Source of the DNA: Thermoleophilia bacterium
GTDB taxonomy: Bacteria; Actinomycetota; Thermoleophilia; Gaiellales; Gaiellaceae
Length of the DNA: 40,029 nt
Direction of reading: 5' to 3'
NCBI GenBank assembly: GCA_025929425.1
Contig: JAICME010000008.1
Span: forward strand, 1-40,029
The position numbers and the translations under genes are program-made. Every line of letters begins with the position of its first letter. Position 1 is the stretch's first letter. Below are positions 23,504-32,553 of the stretch, in pieces. The notes under the pieces were generated by a model. It was given only the letters and a program-made list of their open reading frames with translations. It did not search any database and was not told the DNA's origin.

Positions 23504-24534
23504 CCGCGCGGCCGCGCTGCCCCGAAGAGGCGCCCGGCCTCGGCCTTGACGAAGCCCATCCGCTCGTACATCGCCTCGAGCGTGGGCTCGCTCGCCCGTC
23601 GCGCCTTCTCGGCCCCGACCGCCAGCAGGCGCTGCAGCTCCCGCTCGTCGGCGCGGAGCTCGCGGTAGCGATCCTGGATCGGACTGAGGAGCGCGACGAC
23701 CGCCTCGCCGACGTCTTCCTTGAACCGGCCGTAGCCCGCGCCGTCGTAGCGGCGCTCGAGCTCGGCGACCGGATCGCCGGTCGCGACGGACATGATCTCG
23801 AGCAGGTTCGAGATGCCGGGCTTCGCCTCGGGATCGTGACGGATCTCCCTCTCCGAGTCGGTGACGGCGGTCTTGAACTTCTTCCGGATCACGTCGGGCT
23901 CGTCGACCATCCGGACGACGCCCTGCGGGGCGCCTCGCGTCGTCGACATCAGACGCTCGGGCTCCTGGAGGTTCTTGATCCGCGCGCCCTCCTCGGGATA
24001 GACACCGCGCGGGACCGTGAACGTCTCGCCGTAGCGCTGGTTGAAGCGCTCCGCCACGTCGCGTGTCAACTCGACGTGCTGCCGCTGGTCGTCGCCGATC
24101 GGGACGATGTCGGTCTGGTAGAGGAGGATGTCGCCGGCCATCAGCACCGGGTACGTGAAGAGCCCGGCCGAGACGAAGTCCTGGCCCTCGGACTTCTCCT
24201 TGAACTGCGTCATCCGCCTGAGCTCGCCGAAGCTCGTCGCGGCGCTCAGCAGCCACGCGGCTTCTGCGTGCGCCACGACGTGGCTCTGCGCAAACACGGT
24301 CGAGCGGTCGGGATCGAGGCCCGTGGCGAAGAGCATCGCGGCGCCGGAGAGCGTGTACTCGCGCAGGTCGTCAGGCTCTATCGGGGTCGTGATCGAGTGG
24401 AGGTCGACGATGCAGAAGAACGCCTCGCCCTGCTCCTGGGTCGCGACGTACTGCCGGTAGCCGCCCGAGTAGTTCCCGAGCGTCTTGTCGCCCGTCGCCC
24501 GGATGCCGGAGAAGATGCGGGGCTCGTCGGTCAC
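23497..24534 (-). CDS. trpS: Tryptophanyl-tRNA synthetase
   Basis: This 345-residue class I aminoacyl-tRNA synthetase charges tRNA-Trp. RIFSGIRATGDKTLGNYSGG holds the HIGH-equivalent (TLGNY, about 18-22). SHVVAHAEAAWLLSAATSFGELRRMTQFKEK and GLFTYPVLMAGDILLYQTDIVPIGDDQRQHVELTRD match the catalytic core. The KMSKS position reads ERLMSTTRGAPQGVV, with Leu-Met-Ser-Thr-Thr replacing Lys-Met-Ser-Lys-Ser; I recall related MSTT forms in actinobacterial TrpRS, so it is likely a functional variant. C-terminal helices bind the anticodon. The start is GTG 24534, divergent from the DAHP synthase gene (28 bases between starts). Confidence 0.95.
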   Translation of the reverse strand: MTDEPRIFSGIRATGDKTLGNYSGGYRQYVATQEQGEAFFCIVDLHSITTPIEPDDLREYTLSGAAMLFATGLDPDRSTVFAQSHVVAHAEAAWLLSAATSFGELRRMTQFKEKSEGQDFVSAGLFTYPVLMAGDILLYQTDIVPIGDDQRQHVELTRDVAERFNQRYGETFTVPRGVYPEEGARIKNLQEPERLMSTTRGAPQGVVRMVDEPDVIRKKFKTAVTDSEREIRHDPEAKPGISNLLEIMSVATGDPVAELERRYDGAGYGRFKEDVGEAVVALLSPIQDRYRELRADERELQRLLAVGAEKARRASEPTLEAMYERMGFVKAEAGRLFGAARPRGL

Positions 24535-24550
24535 GGAGGGTGATTCTGCC

Positions 24551-24556
24551 TAAGCT
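24551..24556 (+). promoter_or_regulatory. Candidate -10 box of the DAHP synthase gene (leaderless)
   Basis: TAAGCT ends six bases before ATG 24563, with no Shine-Dalgarno in the gap. It lies in the short divergent spacer shared with trpS. Confidence 0.45.
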
Positions 24557-24562
24557 GTCCCG

Positions 24563-25603
24563 ATGGCGATCACAGGCGCACCCGAGCTCTTGATCGTGAT
24601 GGGCGCGAGCGCCACCCAGGATCAGGTGGACGAGGTCGTCGCGCGCCTCGACGAAGCGGGCTGCTCGGCACTCGTCACTCCGGGCCGCGAGGCGACGGTG
24701 ATCGGCGCGATCGGGGAGCGGGAGCTGCTCGCGACCCTGCCTCTCGAGGGCTTCGCGGGCGTCGAGCAGGTGCTGCCGATCCTCAAGCCGTACAAGCTCG
24801 TTTCCCGCGAGCTCTCGCCCGATCCCACCGTGATCGAGGTGCGCGGCCGCCGGATCGGGGACGGGTACTTCGGCTTCATCGCCGGCCCCTGCACGGTCGA
24901 GACGCGGGAGCAGACGCTCGAGACGGCGCGCGCCGTGGCCGCCGAGGGCGTGACGATGCTCCGCGGCGGCGCCTTCAAGCCCCGCACCTCGCCGTACGCC
25001 TTCCAGGGCCTGGGCGACGAGGCGCTCGAGATCCTCAAGGAGGCGCGCGAGGAGACCGGGCTGCCGCTCGTCACCGAGCTGATGGACCCGCGCCATGTCG
25101 AGCCGGTCGTCGAGGCCGCGGACGTGATCCAGATCGGCGCCCGCAACATGTCGAACTTCTCGCTCCTTTCCGAGGTCGGCCGCGCGCCGAAGCCCGTCCT
25201 CCTCAAGCGCGGGCTCTCCTCGACCGTCGAGGACCTGCTCATGGCGGCTGAGTACATCGTCAAGGAGGGGAACTCCGAGGTGATCCTCTGCGAGCGCGGG
25301 ATCAAGACGTTCGAGACGGCGACGCGCTTCACGCTCGACATCGGCGCGATCCCGGTCCTCAAGCAGGAGACGCACCTGCCGGTGATCGTCGACCCGTCCC
25401 ATCCCGCCGGGCGGCGCGATCTCGTCCTGCCGCTGGCGCGTGCCGCAGTCGCCGCGGGCGCCGACGGGATCATCGTCGAGGTGCATCCACGGCCGGAGGA
25501 AGCGCTGTGCGACGCCGCGCAGCAGATCCCGACCTCCGAGTTCGGCGACTTCGCCGACGAGATCCGCGCGCTCGCGTCCCTCATGGGCCGCACGATCGGC
25601 TAG
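24563..25603 (+). CDS. aroF: 3-deoxy-7-phosphoheptulonate synthase (DAHP synthase, AroF type I-beta)
   Basis: The protein has 346 residues and condenses phosphoenolpyruvate with erythrose 4-phosphate, the first step of the shikimate pathway. An N-terminal ferredoxin-like regulatory domain of about 75 residues (LLIVMGASATQDQVDEVVARLD) is the type that senses aromatic amino acids in Thermotoga-like enzymes. The TIM barrel has FIAGPCTVETREQ (metal Cys), MLRGGAFKPRTSPYAFQGLG, QIGARNMSNF, LLKRGLSSTVED, ERGIKTFE and VIVDPSHPAGRRDLV with the metal His. The symbol follows family naming (aroF/aroG used interchangeably). The stop TAG lies in a hairpin that includes the aroA start, so the two genes are probably coupled. 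Confidence 0.95.
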   Translation: MAITGAPELLIVMGASATQDQVDEVVARLDEAGCSALVTPGREATVIGAIGERELLATLPLEGFAGVEQVLPILKPYKLVSRELSPDPTVIEVRGRRIGDGYFGFIAGPCTVETREQTLETARAVAAEGVTMLRGGAFKPRTSPYAFQGLGDEALEILKEAREETGLPLVTELMDPRHVEPVVEAADVIQIGARNMSNFSLLSEVGRAPKPVLLKRGLSSTVEDLLMAAEYIVKEGNSEVILCERGIKTFETATRFTLDIGAIPVLKQETHLPVIVDPSHPAGRRDLVLPLARAAVAAGADGIIVEVHPRPEEALCDAAQQIPTSEFGDFADEIRALASLMGRTIG

Positions 25604-25626
25604 TGCCTCGCCCGGTGGGGCACTAG
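25600..25626 (+). promoter_or_regulatory. Intercistronic hairpin coupling aroF-type gene and aroA
   Basis: CTAGTGCC (25600-25607) pairs with GGCACTAG (25619-25626). The aroF-type stop TAG is in the left arm and the first base of the aroA GTG ends the right arm. The purine-rich SD-like GGTGGGG (25614-25620) lies in the loop and right arm. A ribosome finishing the first gene would melt the stem and expose the aroA site. Confidence 0.5.
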
Positions 25627-26903
25627 TGCGCGTCGAGCCGGCGGTGGCGCTCGTCGGTCACATCGTCGTGCCCGGGGACAAGTCGATCTCGCATCGCGCC
25701 GTCCTGATCGGTGCGCTCGGCGAAGGTGAGGTACGCGTTCACGGCTTCGGCCGCGCGGGCGACACGCAGTCGACGGTGGACGGAGTCCGCGCACTGGGCG
25801 TCGAGGTCGAGGACGTCGCCGACGACGAGCTCGTCGTGCACGGCGTCGGACTGCGCGGGCTTCATGCGGGCAGCGTCGACTGCGGCAACTCCGGGACGCT
25901 CATGCGCCTCCTGGCGGGTGCCGTCGCCGGTCAGAACGGCGAATTCGCGCTCACCGGGGACGAGTCGCTGAGCGCGCGGCCGATGGAGCGGATCGCCGCT
26001 CCGCTGCGCCAGATGGGCGCGACCGTCGAGACGACGGACGGCCATGCGCCGCTCGTGATCCGCGGCTCCGGCGCCCTCCGCGGGGTCGAGTTCGAGCCGG
26101 AGGCGGCGAGCGCGCAGGTGAAGTCCGCGATCCTCCTCGCCGGGCTGAACGCCGGCGGGCCGACGACGGTGGTCGAGCGGATCCCGACCCGGGACCACAC
26201 CGAGCTCATGCTCGAGGCGGCGGGCGCGCGGATCCGTCGCAGCACGAGCTCGGTGACGCTGGAGCCCGCCGCCGCGCTGCGACTCGATGCGGTCGTCGTC
26301 CCGGGCGATTTCTCGTCCGCCGCCCCGCTGCTCGTCGCAGCCGCGCTCGTTCCCGGCAGCGACCTCACGTTCCACGACCTCGGCGTCAACCCGCGCCGCA
26401 CGGGGCTGCTGGCAGTGCTCGAGCGTATGGGAGCGCGTGTCTCCGTGTTCGACCGTCGCCGCGTGGGCGGCGAGCCGGTCGCGTCCGTCCAGGTGCAGCC
26501 GGGGGAGCTCGTCGCCACCGAGATCGGGGCCGCGGAGGTGCCTGCTCTCGTGGACGAGCTTCCGCTCGTCGCGCTCCTGGCCTCGCACGCCCGCGGCGAG
26601 ACGCGTGTCTCCGGTGCCCGCGAGCTGCGAGTCAAGGAGACAGACCGCATCGAGGCGGTCACCGACGGGCTGCGACCCCTCGGCGCCCGCATCCACTCGC
26701 TGGACGACGGCTGGACCGTGACCGGCGTTCCCGCCCGCCTGCGCGGTGGTCGCATCGACGCGCGCGGCGACCACCGAATCGCGATGCTGGGCGCGGTCGC
26801 GGGCCTGGCCTCACGCGAGGGAGTGGCGATCGAGGGCGCCGACACGGCCGCTATAAGCTTCCCCGGCTTCTACGAGCTTCTGGAGTCGGTAACGAGGCGA
26901 TAG
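25626..26903 (+). CDS. aroA: 3-phosphoshikimate 1-carboxyvinyltransferase (EPSP synthase)
   Basis: The protein has 425 residues and transfers enolpyruvyl from PEP to shikimate 3-phosphate, the sixth shikimate step. The two-domain inverted-barrel fold is marked by VPGDKSISHRAVLIGAL (Lys and SISHR contact substrates), DCGNSGTLMRLLAGAVAG, GDESLSARPMERIAAPLRQMGA, SAQVKSAILLAGLNA, PGDFSSAAPLLVAAAL and ELRVKETDRIEAVTDGL, then GDHRIAMLGAVAGL and FPGFYELL. Start GTG 25626 gives family length and lies at the edge of the hairpin that contains the upstream stop. The residues around the PEP site look like an ordinary enzyme; herbicide sensitivity class is not judged. Confidence 0.96.
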   Translation: MRVEPAVALVGHIVVPGDKSISHRAVLIGALGEGEVRVHGFGRAGDTQSTVDGVRALGVEVEDVADDELVVHGVGLRGLHAGSVDCGNSGTLMRLLAGAVAGQNGEFALTGDESLSARPMERIAAPLRQMGATVETTDGHAPLVIRGSGALRGVEFEPEAASAQVKSAILLAGLNAGGPTTVVERIPTRDHTELMLEAAGARIRRSTSSVTLEPAAALRLDAVVVPGDFSSAAPLLVAAALVPGSDLTFHDLGVNPRRTGLLAVLERMGARVSVFDRRRVGGEPVASVQVQPGELVATEIGAAEVPALVDELPLVALLASHARGETRVSGARELRVKETDRIEAVTDGLRPLGARIHSLDDGWTVTGVPARLRGGRIDARGDHRIAMLGAVAGLASREGVAIEGADTAAISFPGFYELLESVTRR

Positions 26904-26906
26904 GCG

Positions 26907-27539
26907 ATGGTGGTAGCGATCGACGGGCCCGCGGGTGCGGGAAAGAGCACGGTGGCGCGCGCGCTCGCGGAGCGGCTCGGCTTCCGCTACCTCGACACCG
27001 GCGCGATGTACCGGGCGCTCACCTGGCTCGCCATGAAGCGAGGGCTCGACCTCGGCGACGCCCCAGGGCTCGCCGAGCTCGCGCGCGACAACGCGGTCAT
27101 CTTCACCGAGGATGACCGCGTCTGGATCGCCGGCACCGACGTGACGTCCTCGATTCGCGAGACGCGCGTCGACCGGATGGTGCCGGTCGTGGCGCGTCAT
27201 CACGCCGTGCGCGAGGTGATGCGCGACCGGCAGCGTGAGCTCGGCCGCGACGGCGACGTCGTGATCGAGGGGCGCGACATCGGGACCGTGGTGGCTCCCC
27301 AGGCCGACGTCAAGGTGTTCCTCGTCGCCGACCGGGAGGAGCGGGCGAAGCGCCGCGTCGCGGAGCGGCCCGGCATCGGCGCCGACGCGCTGGCAACCGA
27401 CCTGCGTCTCCGCGACGAGAGCGACGCGGCGCGCATGCAACCGGCGGCCGACGCCACCGAGATCGACACGACGAATCTGCAGGTCGAGGACGTCGTCGAC
27501 CGGATCGAGGCACTCGTGCGCGAACGTTCCGCGGCGTGA
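26907..27539 (+). CDS. cmk: Cytidylate kinase
   Basis: The protein has 210 residues and phosphorylates CMP and dCMP with ATP. The P-loop GPAGAGKST is at residues 7-15. Typical segments are [19 protein letters not shown] (substrate loop), [34 protein letters not shown] (CMP-binding and catalytic Asp/Arg) and [17 protein letters not shown] (lid). It begins three bases after aroA stops, and its stop overlaps the next gene (GTGA), so aroA-cmk-plsC is one transcript. Fusion or adjacency of cmk with plsC-like and der genes is common in Gram-positives and actinobacteria. Confidence 0.96.
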   Translation: MVVAIDGPAGAGKSTVARALAERLGFRYLDTGAMYRALTWLAMKRGLDLGDAPGLAELARDNAVIFTEDDRVWIAGTDVTSSIRETRVDRMVPVVARHHAVREVMRDRQRELGRDGDVVIEGRDIGTVVAPQADVKVFLVADREERAKRRVAERPGIGADALATDLRLRDESDAARMQPAADATEIDTTNLQVEDVVDRIEALVRERSAA

Positions 27540-28219
27540 ACGCTCACGACGTCGCCTGGATCCTGGGCCGTCCGCCCATCGGCGGGTCCGCCGCCCTCAC
27601 CACCCGGCTCCGCTCGTACGGCACCGAGCGCGTCCCGCGCAGCGGCGGTCTCGTGATGGCGTTCAACCACTTCCACTGGATCGACATTCCGTGCGCCGGC
27701 TTCGTCTGCAAGCGCCACCTCTACTTCCTCGCCAAGGTCGAGGCGCACGTGGTTCCGGGCCTCGGCCAGGTGATCCGCACCTTCGGCACGCTGTCCGTAC
27801 GACGAGGCGAGTCGGATCGCGAAGCCGTGCGCCAGATGCGGGAGGTCGTGCGCAAGGGGGAAGCGCTCGGCGTGTTCGTCGAGGGGACGCGGCAGCGGAG
27901 CGGCGTTCCCGGGCACGTTCAGCCCGGTGCGGCGATGGTTGCGCTGCAGGAAGACGTGCCGGTGATCTGTGCCGCGATCCACGGCTCGCAGAGCTGGAAG
28001 CTCGGCAACTTCGCTCCGGTCTCCATCGCATTCGGCCAGCCGATGCGCTTCGAGGGCCTGCCGCGCGGCGGCAAGGGCTACCGAGAGGCCTCGCAGCAGA
28101 TCGAGGACGAGCTGTACCGACTCTGGAGCTGGTTGCGCGACCTCCACGAGGCCGGCCGGCCCCGCGACGCGGTTCCCCCGGCGCGGGACGACGCCGGCCC
28201 GGTCACGCTGCCGGAGTGA
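27536..28219 (+). CDS. 1-acyl-sn-glycerol-3-phosphate acyltransferase family protein (PlsC-like)
   Basis: The protein has 227 residues and would acylate lysophosphatidic acid at sn-2 to phosphatidic acid, at the membrane surface. Motif I is NHFHWID (H-x4-D catalytic pair, about residues 44-50), motif II is [13 protein letters not shown], motif III is [12 protein letters not shown] (the EGTR glycerol-phosphate site) and motif IV lies near [11 protein letters not shown]. No strong N-terminal membrane helix is seen, unusual for classical PlsC but typical for short actinobacterial homologues. GTG 27536 overlaps the cmk stop by four bases and the stop overlaps der by four. A paired role with gpsA downstream in phospholipid synthesis is plausible. 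Confidence 0.9.
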   Translation: MNAHDVAWILGRPPIGGSAALTTRLRSYGTERVPRSGGLVMAFNHFHWIDIPCAGFVCKRHLYFLAKVEAHVVPGLGQVIRTFGTLSVRRGESDREAVRQMREVVRKGEALGVFVEGTRQRSGVPGHVQPGAAMVALQEDVPVICAAIHGSQSWKLGNFAPVSIAFGQPMRFEGLPRGGKGYREASQQIEDELYRLWSWLRDLHEAGRPRDAVPPARDDAGPVTLPE

Positions 28220-29580
28220 GCGACCTCGAAGACACGGACTCGGCCGAGCTACCCGCACCACCCCCTCCGCCGCTCCTCGGCGCTGTGGCGATCGTCGGCT
28301 TTCCGAACGTGGGCAAGTCGACGCTGATCAACCGGCTCACCGAGACCCGCGACGCGGTCGTGCACGAGACCCCGGGCGTGACGCGCGACCGGAAGGAGCT
28401 CGTCTGCGAATGGACGGGCAAGCGCTTCGTCCTCGTCGACACCGGTGGCGTCGATATCGCGGATCCGACTCCGATCACCCGCGCGATCGCGCAGCAGGCT
28501 CGAGAAGCGGTTGCTGAGGCGGATCTCGTGCTCTTCGTCGTCGACGCGCGCGCCGGCGTGACGCCCGGCGACGAAGAGGTCGCACAGATCCTGCGCGAGA
28601 CACGCAAGCCGGTGATCGTCCTCGCGAACAAGATCGACGATCCGCACCAGGAGCCGCTCGCGCTCGAGCTGCACCGGCTCGGGCTCGGCGACCCGATTCC
28701 GATCTCGGGGCTCCACGGAACCGGTAGCGGCGACCTGCTCGACCACATCGTGGCCGAGCTCGAACGAATCTCGCCCACCGGCCGTCCCGCGCTGCCCGAC
28801 GACGCGATCCGCGTCGCGATCCTCGGCCGCCCGAACGTGGGGAAGTCGAGCCTCGTCAATGCGCTCCTCGGCCGCGAGCGGCTGATCGTGAGCGAGATCC
28901 CCGGCACGACTCGCGATGCGGTCGACACCGTGCTCGAGCGCGGCGAGCGCACCTTCGTCCTGATCGACACGGCCGGCCTCCGTCGCAAGAGGCGACATCG
29001 GCGGGGGATCGAGTTCTACTCCGAGCTGCGCGCGCTCGAGGCGGCGGAGCGAGCAGACGTGGCTCTGGTCCTGATCGACTCGTCCGAGGGAATCGTGGAG
29101 CAGGACATCGCGGTCGCCGACGTCGCCCGCCATGCCGACTGCTCGACGCTCGTGGTTCTCTCGAAGTGGGACGCGACCACGATCGGCGTCGAGGACGTCC
29201 GCGGCCAGCTGCGCCGGCGCCTGCGCCAGCGGCCGCCGTTCGTCGCCGTCTCCTCGCAGACCGGCCGCGGGCTCGAGCGGCTGCTCGACGGGGTCGCGGA
29301 ACTCTTCGACCGCCATACGGCGCGGATCCCGACCCCCGAGCTGAACCGCGCGCTCGCCGAGTTGCGCGAGGCACGGCAGCCGCCGAGCGGTCCGCGCGGC
29401 CGCAGGCTCAACCTGCTCTACGGCGCGCAGATCCGCGTGCGCCCGCCGCGGTTCCGGTTCTTCGTGAACGACCCCGGCCTCGTCACCCGCGACTACGGCT
29501 ACTGGGTCGAGAATCAGCTGCGCGCGCGCTTCGGCCTGGACGGCGTCCCGGTCTCGATCGACTTCGTGAAACGATCCTGA
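28216..29580 (+). CDS. der: Ribosome biogenesis GTPase Der (EngA)
   Basis: The protein has 454 residues with two tandem GTPase domains and a C-terminal KH-like domain; it assists 50S subunit maturation. The first G1 motif GFPNVGKST is at about 28-36, with G3 DTGGVD and G4 NKID. The second domain has GRPNVGKSS at about 204-212, DTAGLRRK and SKWD. The KH-like end includes [21 protein letters not shown] and [29 protein letters not shown] short Pro-rich extension ([10 protein letters not shown]) precedes the first domain. The start GTG 28216 overlaps the PlsC stop by four bases. Confidence 0.97.
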   Translation: MSDLEDTDSAELPAPPPPPLLGAVAIVGFPNVGKSTLINRLTETRDAVVHETPGVTRDRKELVCEWTGKRFVLVDTGGVDIADPTPITRAIAQQAREAVAEADLVLFVVDARAGVTPGDEEVAQILRETRKPVIVLANKIDDPHQEPLALELHRLGLGDPIPISGLHGTGSGDLLDHIVAELERISPTGRPALPDDAIRVAILGRPNVGKSSLVNALLGRERLIVSEIPGTTRDAVDTVLERGERTFVLIDTAGLRRKRRHRRGIEFYSELRALEAAERADVALVLIDSSEGIVEQDIAVADVARHADCSTLVVLSKWDATTIGVEDVRGQLRRRLRQRPPFVAVSSQTGRGLERLLDGVAELFDRHTARIPTPELNRALAELREARQPPSGPRGRRLNLLYGAQIRVRPPRFRFFVNDPGLVTRDYGYWVENQLRARFGLDGVPVSIDFVKRS

Positions 29581-29584
29581 CCGC

Positions 29585-30538
29585 ATGAGGTTCCTCGTCG
29601 TCGGCGCCGGTTCGTGGGGGACGGCGTTCACGCGTGTCCTCCTCGACCGGGAGCACGACGTCGTCCTCGCCTGCCGTTCGTCCGAGCAGGCCCAGGCGAT
29701 CGCGAAGACCGGCTGGAACCCGCACTACCTGCAGGGCGTGGATCTCAGGGCTGCCGAGCCGCTGCCGCTCGCCGACGCGCCGGACGATGTCGACGCCGTG
29801 GTGGTGGCGGTGCCGAGCAAGGCCTTCGCCGCAGTTGTCGAGGCGCTACCGGGTGACGCTCCGGTGATCAGCCTGGCGAAGGGCCTCGATCCCGCGACCG
29901 GCGAACGCCTCTCGACGCGCGTCCACCATCGCCCGGTCGCCGTCCTCTCCGGCCCGAACATGGCGGAGGAGATCGCCGAGGGGCTCCCGACCGCGGCCGT
30001 GATCGCGAGCGAGGACGGCGGGCTCGCAGGAGACCTCCAGGACGCGATCAACTCGAGCCTTTTCCGCGTCTACGTCAACCCGGATCTCGTCGGCGTCGAG
30101 CTGTGCGGCGCGGCGAAGAACGTGATCGCGCTCGCCGCCGGAGCCGTCGACGGCCTCCGCCTCGGCGACAACGCGAAGGCCTCGCTGATCGCGCGAGGCC
30201 TCGCGGAGATGGCGCGGCTCGGCGAGGCGGCGGGTGCGCGGGCGGAGACCTTCGCGGGGCTCGCAGGCATCGGCGATCTCGTCGTGACGTGCTGGAGCCG
30301 CTACGGCCGCAACCGGCACGCCGGCGAGCTGATCGCGCAGGGCCTCACTCCGGAGCGGGCGATGGCGGAGATCGGCCAGACCGTGGAGGGACTGACGACG
30401 GCGCCCGTCCTGAGAGACCTCTCGCACCGGCTCGGGGTCGAGCTGCCGGTCACCGAGGGCGTCTGCTCGGTGCTCTCGGGGCAGAGCATCACCGAGCTCG
30501 CCGCGGGCCTGATGGGACGCAGACCGACAGAGGAGTGA
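29585..30538 (+). CDS. gpsA: Glycerol-3-phosphate dehydrogenase [NAD(P)+]
   Basis: The protein has 317 residues and reduces dihydroxyacetone phosphate to sn-glycerol 3-phosphate for phospholipid synthesis. MRFLVVGAGSWGTAF is the Rossmann start, GWNPHYLQG and VVAVPSKAF follow, and LSGPNMAEEIAEGLPTA, GVELCGAAKNVIALAAGAVDG (catalytic Lys) and AGIGDLVVTCWSRYGRNRHAG (NAD/substrate loop) complete the fold. The loop SRYGRNR carries one or two more residues than SRNRR in E. coli; probably benign. It starts four bases after der stops and is followed 24 bases later by metK, which has its own promoter-like element. It fits well beside plsC-like for phosphatidic acid production. Confidence 0.96.
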   Translation: MRFLVVGAGSWGTAFTRVLLDREHDVVLACRSSEQAQAIAKTGWNPHYLQGVDLRAAEPLPLADAPDDVDAVVVAVPSKAFAAVVEALPGDAPVISLAKGLDPATGERLSTRVHHRPVAVLSGPNMAEEIAEGLPTAAVIASEDGGLAGDLQDAINSSLFRVYVNPDLVGVELCGAAKNVIALAAGAVDGLRLGDNAKASLIARGLAEMARLGEAAGARAETFAGLAGIGDLVVTCWSRYGRNRHAGELIAQGLTPERAMAEIGQTVEGLTTAPVLRDLSHRLGVELPVTEGVCSVLSGQSITELAAGLMGRRPTEE

Positions 30539-30549
30539 GTCGCCTCGGC

Positions 30550-30555
30550 TAGCCT
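30550..30555 (+). promoter_or_regulatory. Candidate -10 box of metK (leaderless)
   Basis: TAGCCT ends exactly seven bases before ATG 30563. There is no Shine-Dalgarno. This suggests a separate, leaderless metK transcript after gpsA. Confidence 0.5.
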
Positions 30556-30562
30556 GCCCGCC

Positions 30563-31813
30563 ATGACCAGCCGCAGCTTCTCCTTCACCTCGGAGTCCGT
30601 CACCGAAGGCCATCCCGACAAGATCGCCGACCAGGTCTCCGACTCCGTGCTCGACGCGGTGCTCGCCGACGACCCGAACGGGCGCGTCGCCTGTGAGACC
30701 CTGATCACGACCGGGCTCGTCGTCGTGGCCGGCGAGATCACGACCAAGACCTACGTCGACATCCCGCGCCTCGTGCGCGAGCGGATCCGCGAGATCGGCT
30801 ACACGCGCGCGAAGTTCGGCTTCGACGCCGAGACGTGCGGCGTCGTCGTCGCCATCGACGAGCAGTCGCCCGACATCGCGCAGGGCGTCGATCACTCCTA
30901 CGAGAACCAGCACGGCGACAGCGATCCGATCGACGAGCTCGGCGCCGGCGACCAGGGGATGATGTTCGGCTACGCCTCGAACGAGACGGACGAGCTGATG
31001 CCGCTGCCGATCATGCTCGCGCACCGGCTGGCGAAGCGGCTCGCCGAGGTGCGGAAGGCGGACGTGCTCCCGTATCTGCGGCCCGACGGAAAGACGCAGG
31101 TCACGGTGCGCTACGAGCTCGACGAGCACGGGCGCCAGCGGCCGGTCGAGATCGAGCGCGTCCTCGTCTCGACGCAGCATCGCGACGGGCTCGACATCGA
31201 CACGCTGCTCAAGCCAGACCTGATCGAGCACGTGATCGAGCCGATCCTCCCGAAGGAGCTCTACGACCAGCGACGGCTCGACCACGACAAGGACTTCGTC
31301 TACTGCAACCCGACCGGCAAGTTCGTGATCGGCGGCCCGATGGGCGACTCCGGCCTCACGGGACGGAAGATCATCGTCGACACGTACGGCGGGGCCGCAC
31401 CGCACGGCGGCGGCGCGTTCTCCGGCAAGGACCCGACGAAGGTCGACCGTTCGGCGGCCTACGCGGCCCGCTGGGTGGCGAAGAACGTCGTCGCGGCAGG
31501 GCTTGCGGATCGCTGCCAGATCCAGGTCGCGTACGCCATCGGCGTCGCGCATCCGCTCTCGGTGCTGGTCGACACGTTCGGCACCGAGGCGATCCCGGTT
31601 CCGCGGATCGAGGAGCTCGTCCGCGAGCAGTTCGACCTGCGGCCGGCGGCCATCCTCCGCGACCTCGACCTGCGACGGCCGATCTACCGGAAGACGGCGG
31701 CGTACGGCCACTTCGGCCGCGACGACGGGGACTTCACGTGGGAGCGCACCGACAAAGCGGACGCGTTGCGCGAGGCCGCGGGACTCGGCGCCGCCGCGGC
31801 TACGCCGGCCTGA
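30563..31813 (+). CDS. metK: S-adenosylmethionine synthetase
   Basis: The protein has 416 residues and makes S-adenosylmethionine from methionine and [28 protein letters not shown] carries the first ATP-binding His and the metal Asp. [12 protein letters not shown] is signature 1, and [19 protein letters not shown], with the catalytic Lys and Asp, is signature 2. [24 protein letters not shown] and the C-terminal [12 protein letters not shown] are also typical. A short Ala-rich tail ends it. The stop overlaps the convergent DtxR gene by 14 bases. Confidence 0.97.
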   Translation: MTSRSFSFTSESVTEGHPDKIADQVSDSVLDAVLADDPNGRVACETLITTGLVVVAGEITTKTYVDIPRLVRERIREIGYTRAKFGFDAETCGVVVAIDEQSPDIAQGVDHSYENQHGDSDPIDELGAGDQGMMFGYASNETDELMPLPIMLAHRLAKRLAEVRKADVLPYLRPDGKTQVTVRYELDEHGRQRPVEIERVLVSTQHRDGLDIDTLLKPDLIEHVIEPILPKELYDQRRLDHDKDFVYCNPTGKFVIGGPMGDSGLTGRKIIVDTYGGAAPHGGGAFSGKDPTKVDRSAAYAARWVAKNVVAAGLADRCQIQVAYAIGVAHPLSVLVDTFGTEAIPVPRIEELVREQFDLRPAAILRDLDLRRPIYRKTAAYGHFGRDDGDFTWERTDKADALREAAGLGAAAATPA

Positions 31814-32489
31814 CGAACAGCCCGGCGGCGGCCTTCTCCGAGATCGCCCGCTCGCCGACCTTCTCGATCGCGACCGTGAACTGATCCGCCGCCGGCTCGG
31901 CGGCGCGCACGAGGATGCCCGTCCCGGGCACGAGGCCCTGGTCGTAGAACCAGTGCAGGAGGTCCCCGTCGTGCTCCGCGAGCCGGACGATTGTCGCCCG
32001 CGTCCCGGCGGGCAGCGTCGCGAGCGGCGCGAGCTCGGCGTTCTCCGCCTGCTCCACCGCCGGATCCACCGGCCACCCGTGCGGGCAGCGCTGGGGATGG
32101 CCGAGCTTGTCGTCGATCCGCTCGATCATCTCGTCGGTGAAGGTGTCGCCCATCTCGTCGGCGCGTTCGTGCGACTCGTAGCCCGTGTAGCCCATGAAGT
32201 CGGTGAGGAGCCGCTCGATGATCCGGTGCTTGCGGACGACGCGCTCCGCCCGCTCGCGGCCCGCCTCGGTGAGGAGCGCCTCCTTCTTGGAGCCGCGCTC
32301 GATCAGGCCCTCTGACTCGAGCCGCTTCAACATCTCGCCGGCCGAGGCGCGCGAGACGTGGAGCATCTCGGCGACGCGCGAAGCGAGAGGAGGGGAACCG
32401 GCGCCGTGCGGGGTGTACTCGCCGATCGGAAACGCGAGGAAGTAGATCGTCTCGAGGTACTCGTCTACCGAGTGGCCGGCGGCTGGCAC
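31800..32489 (-). CDS. DtxR/MntR family metal-dependent transcriptional regulator
   Basis: The protein has 229 residues. The N-terminal winged helix-turn-helix ([13 protein letters not shown], then [29 protein letters not shown]) binds DNA. The dimerisation and metal domain has [39 protein letters not shown] and [14 protein letters not shown], with the Cys, His and Glu ligands usual in DtxR/IdeR/MntR. The C-terminal part ([36 protein letters not shown]) is an SH3/FeoA-like domain. Divergent from a ZIP transporter with a 22-bp inverted repeat in between (32514-32535), so it probably represses both when Fe(II), Mn(II) or Zn(II) is plentiful. The metal cannot be decided. The start GTG 32489 follows CAATAT by six bases. 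Confidence 0.93.
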   Translation of the reverse strand: MPAAGHSVDEYLETIYFLAFPIGEYTPHGAGSPPLASRVAEMLHVSRASAGEMLKRLESEGLIERGSKKEALLTEAGRERAERVVRKHRIIERLLTDFMGYTGYESHERADEMGDTFTDEMIERIDDKLGHPQRCPHGWPVDPAVEQAENAELAPLATLPAGTRATIVRLAEHDGDLLHWFYDQGLVPGTGILVRAAEPAADQFTVAIEKVGERAISEKAAAGLFVRPA

Positions 32490-32513
32490 GCCGCTATATT
32501 GCCCGCGAGCCTG

Positions 32514-32535
32514 CGTGTAAGGGAACCCTTACACG
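32514..32535. promoter_or_regulatory. Operator candidate for the DtxR-family regulator
   Basis: Arms CGTGTAAGGG (32514-32523) and CCCTTACACG (32526-32535) are perfect complements around AA. A further GCCTG/CAGGC pair flanks the core. The palindrome lies 24 bases above the regulator start and 18 bases before the ZIP ATG, and its form is close to DtxR/IdeR-type boxes. It is the best-supported regulatory site in the window. Confidence 0.75.
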
Positions 32536-32553
32536 GGCAGGCGCTCAATCACC

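Noticed and set aside
28216-28310. Possible frameshift or fusion of the PlsC-like gene with der
   Set aside because: The open frame of der extends upstream through the PlsC-like gene only as a shadow; the four-base GTGA overlap and Pro-rich leader explain the junction.
30550-30562. Possible terminator or attenuator between gpsA and metK
   Set aside because: No stem can be formed in the 24-base gap; the TAGCCT hexamer is better read as a promoter element.
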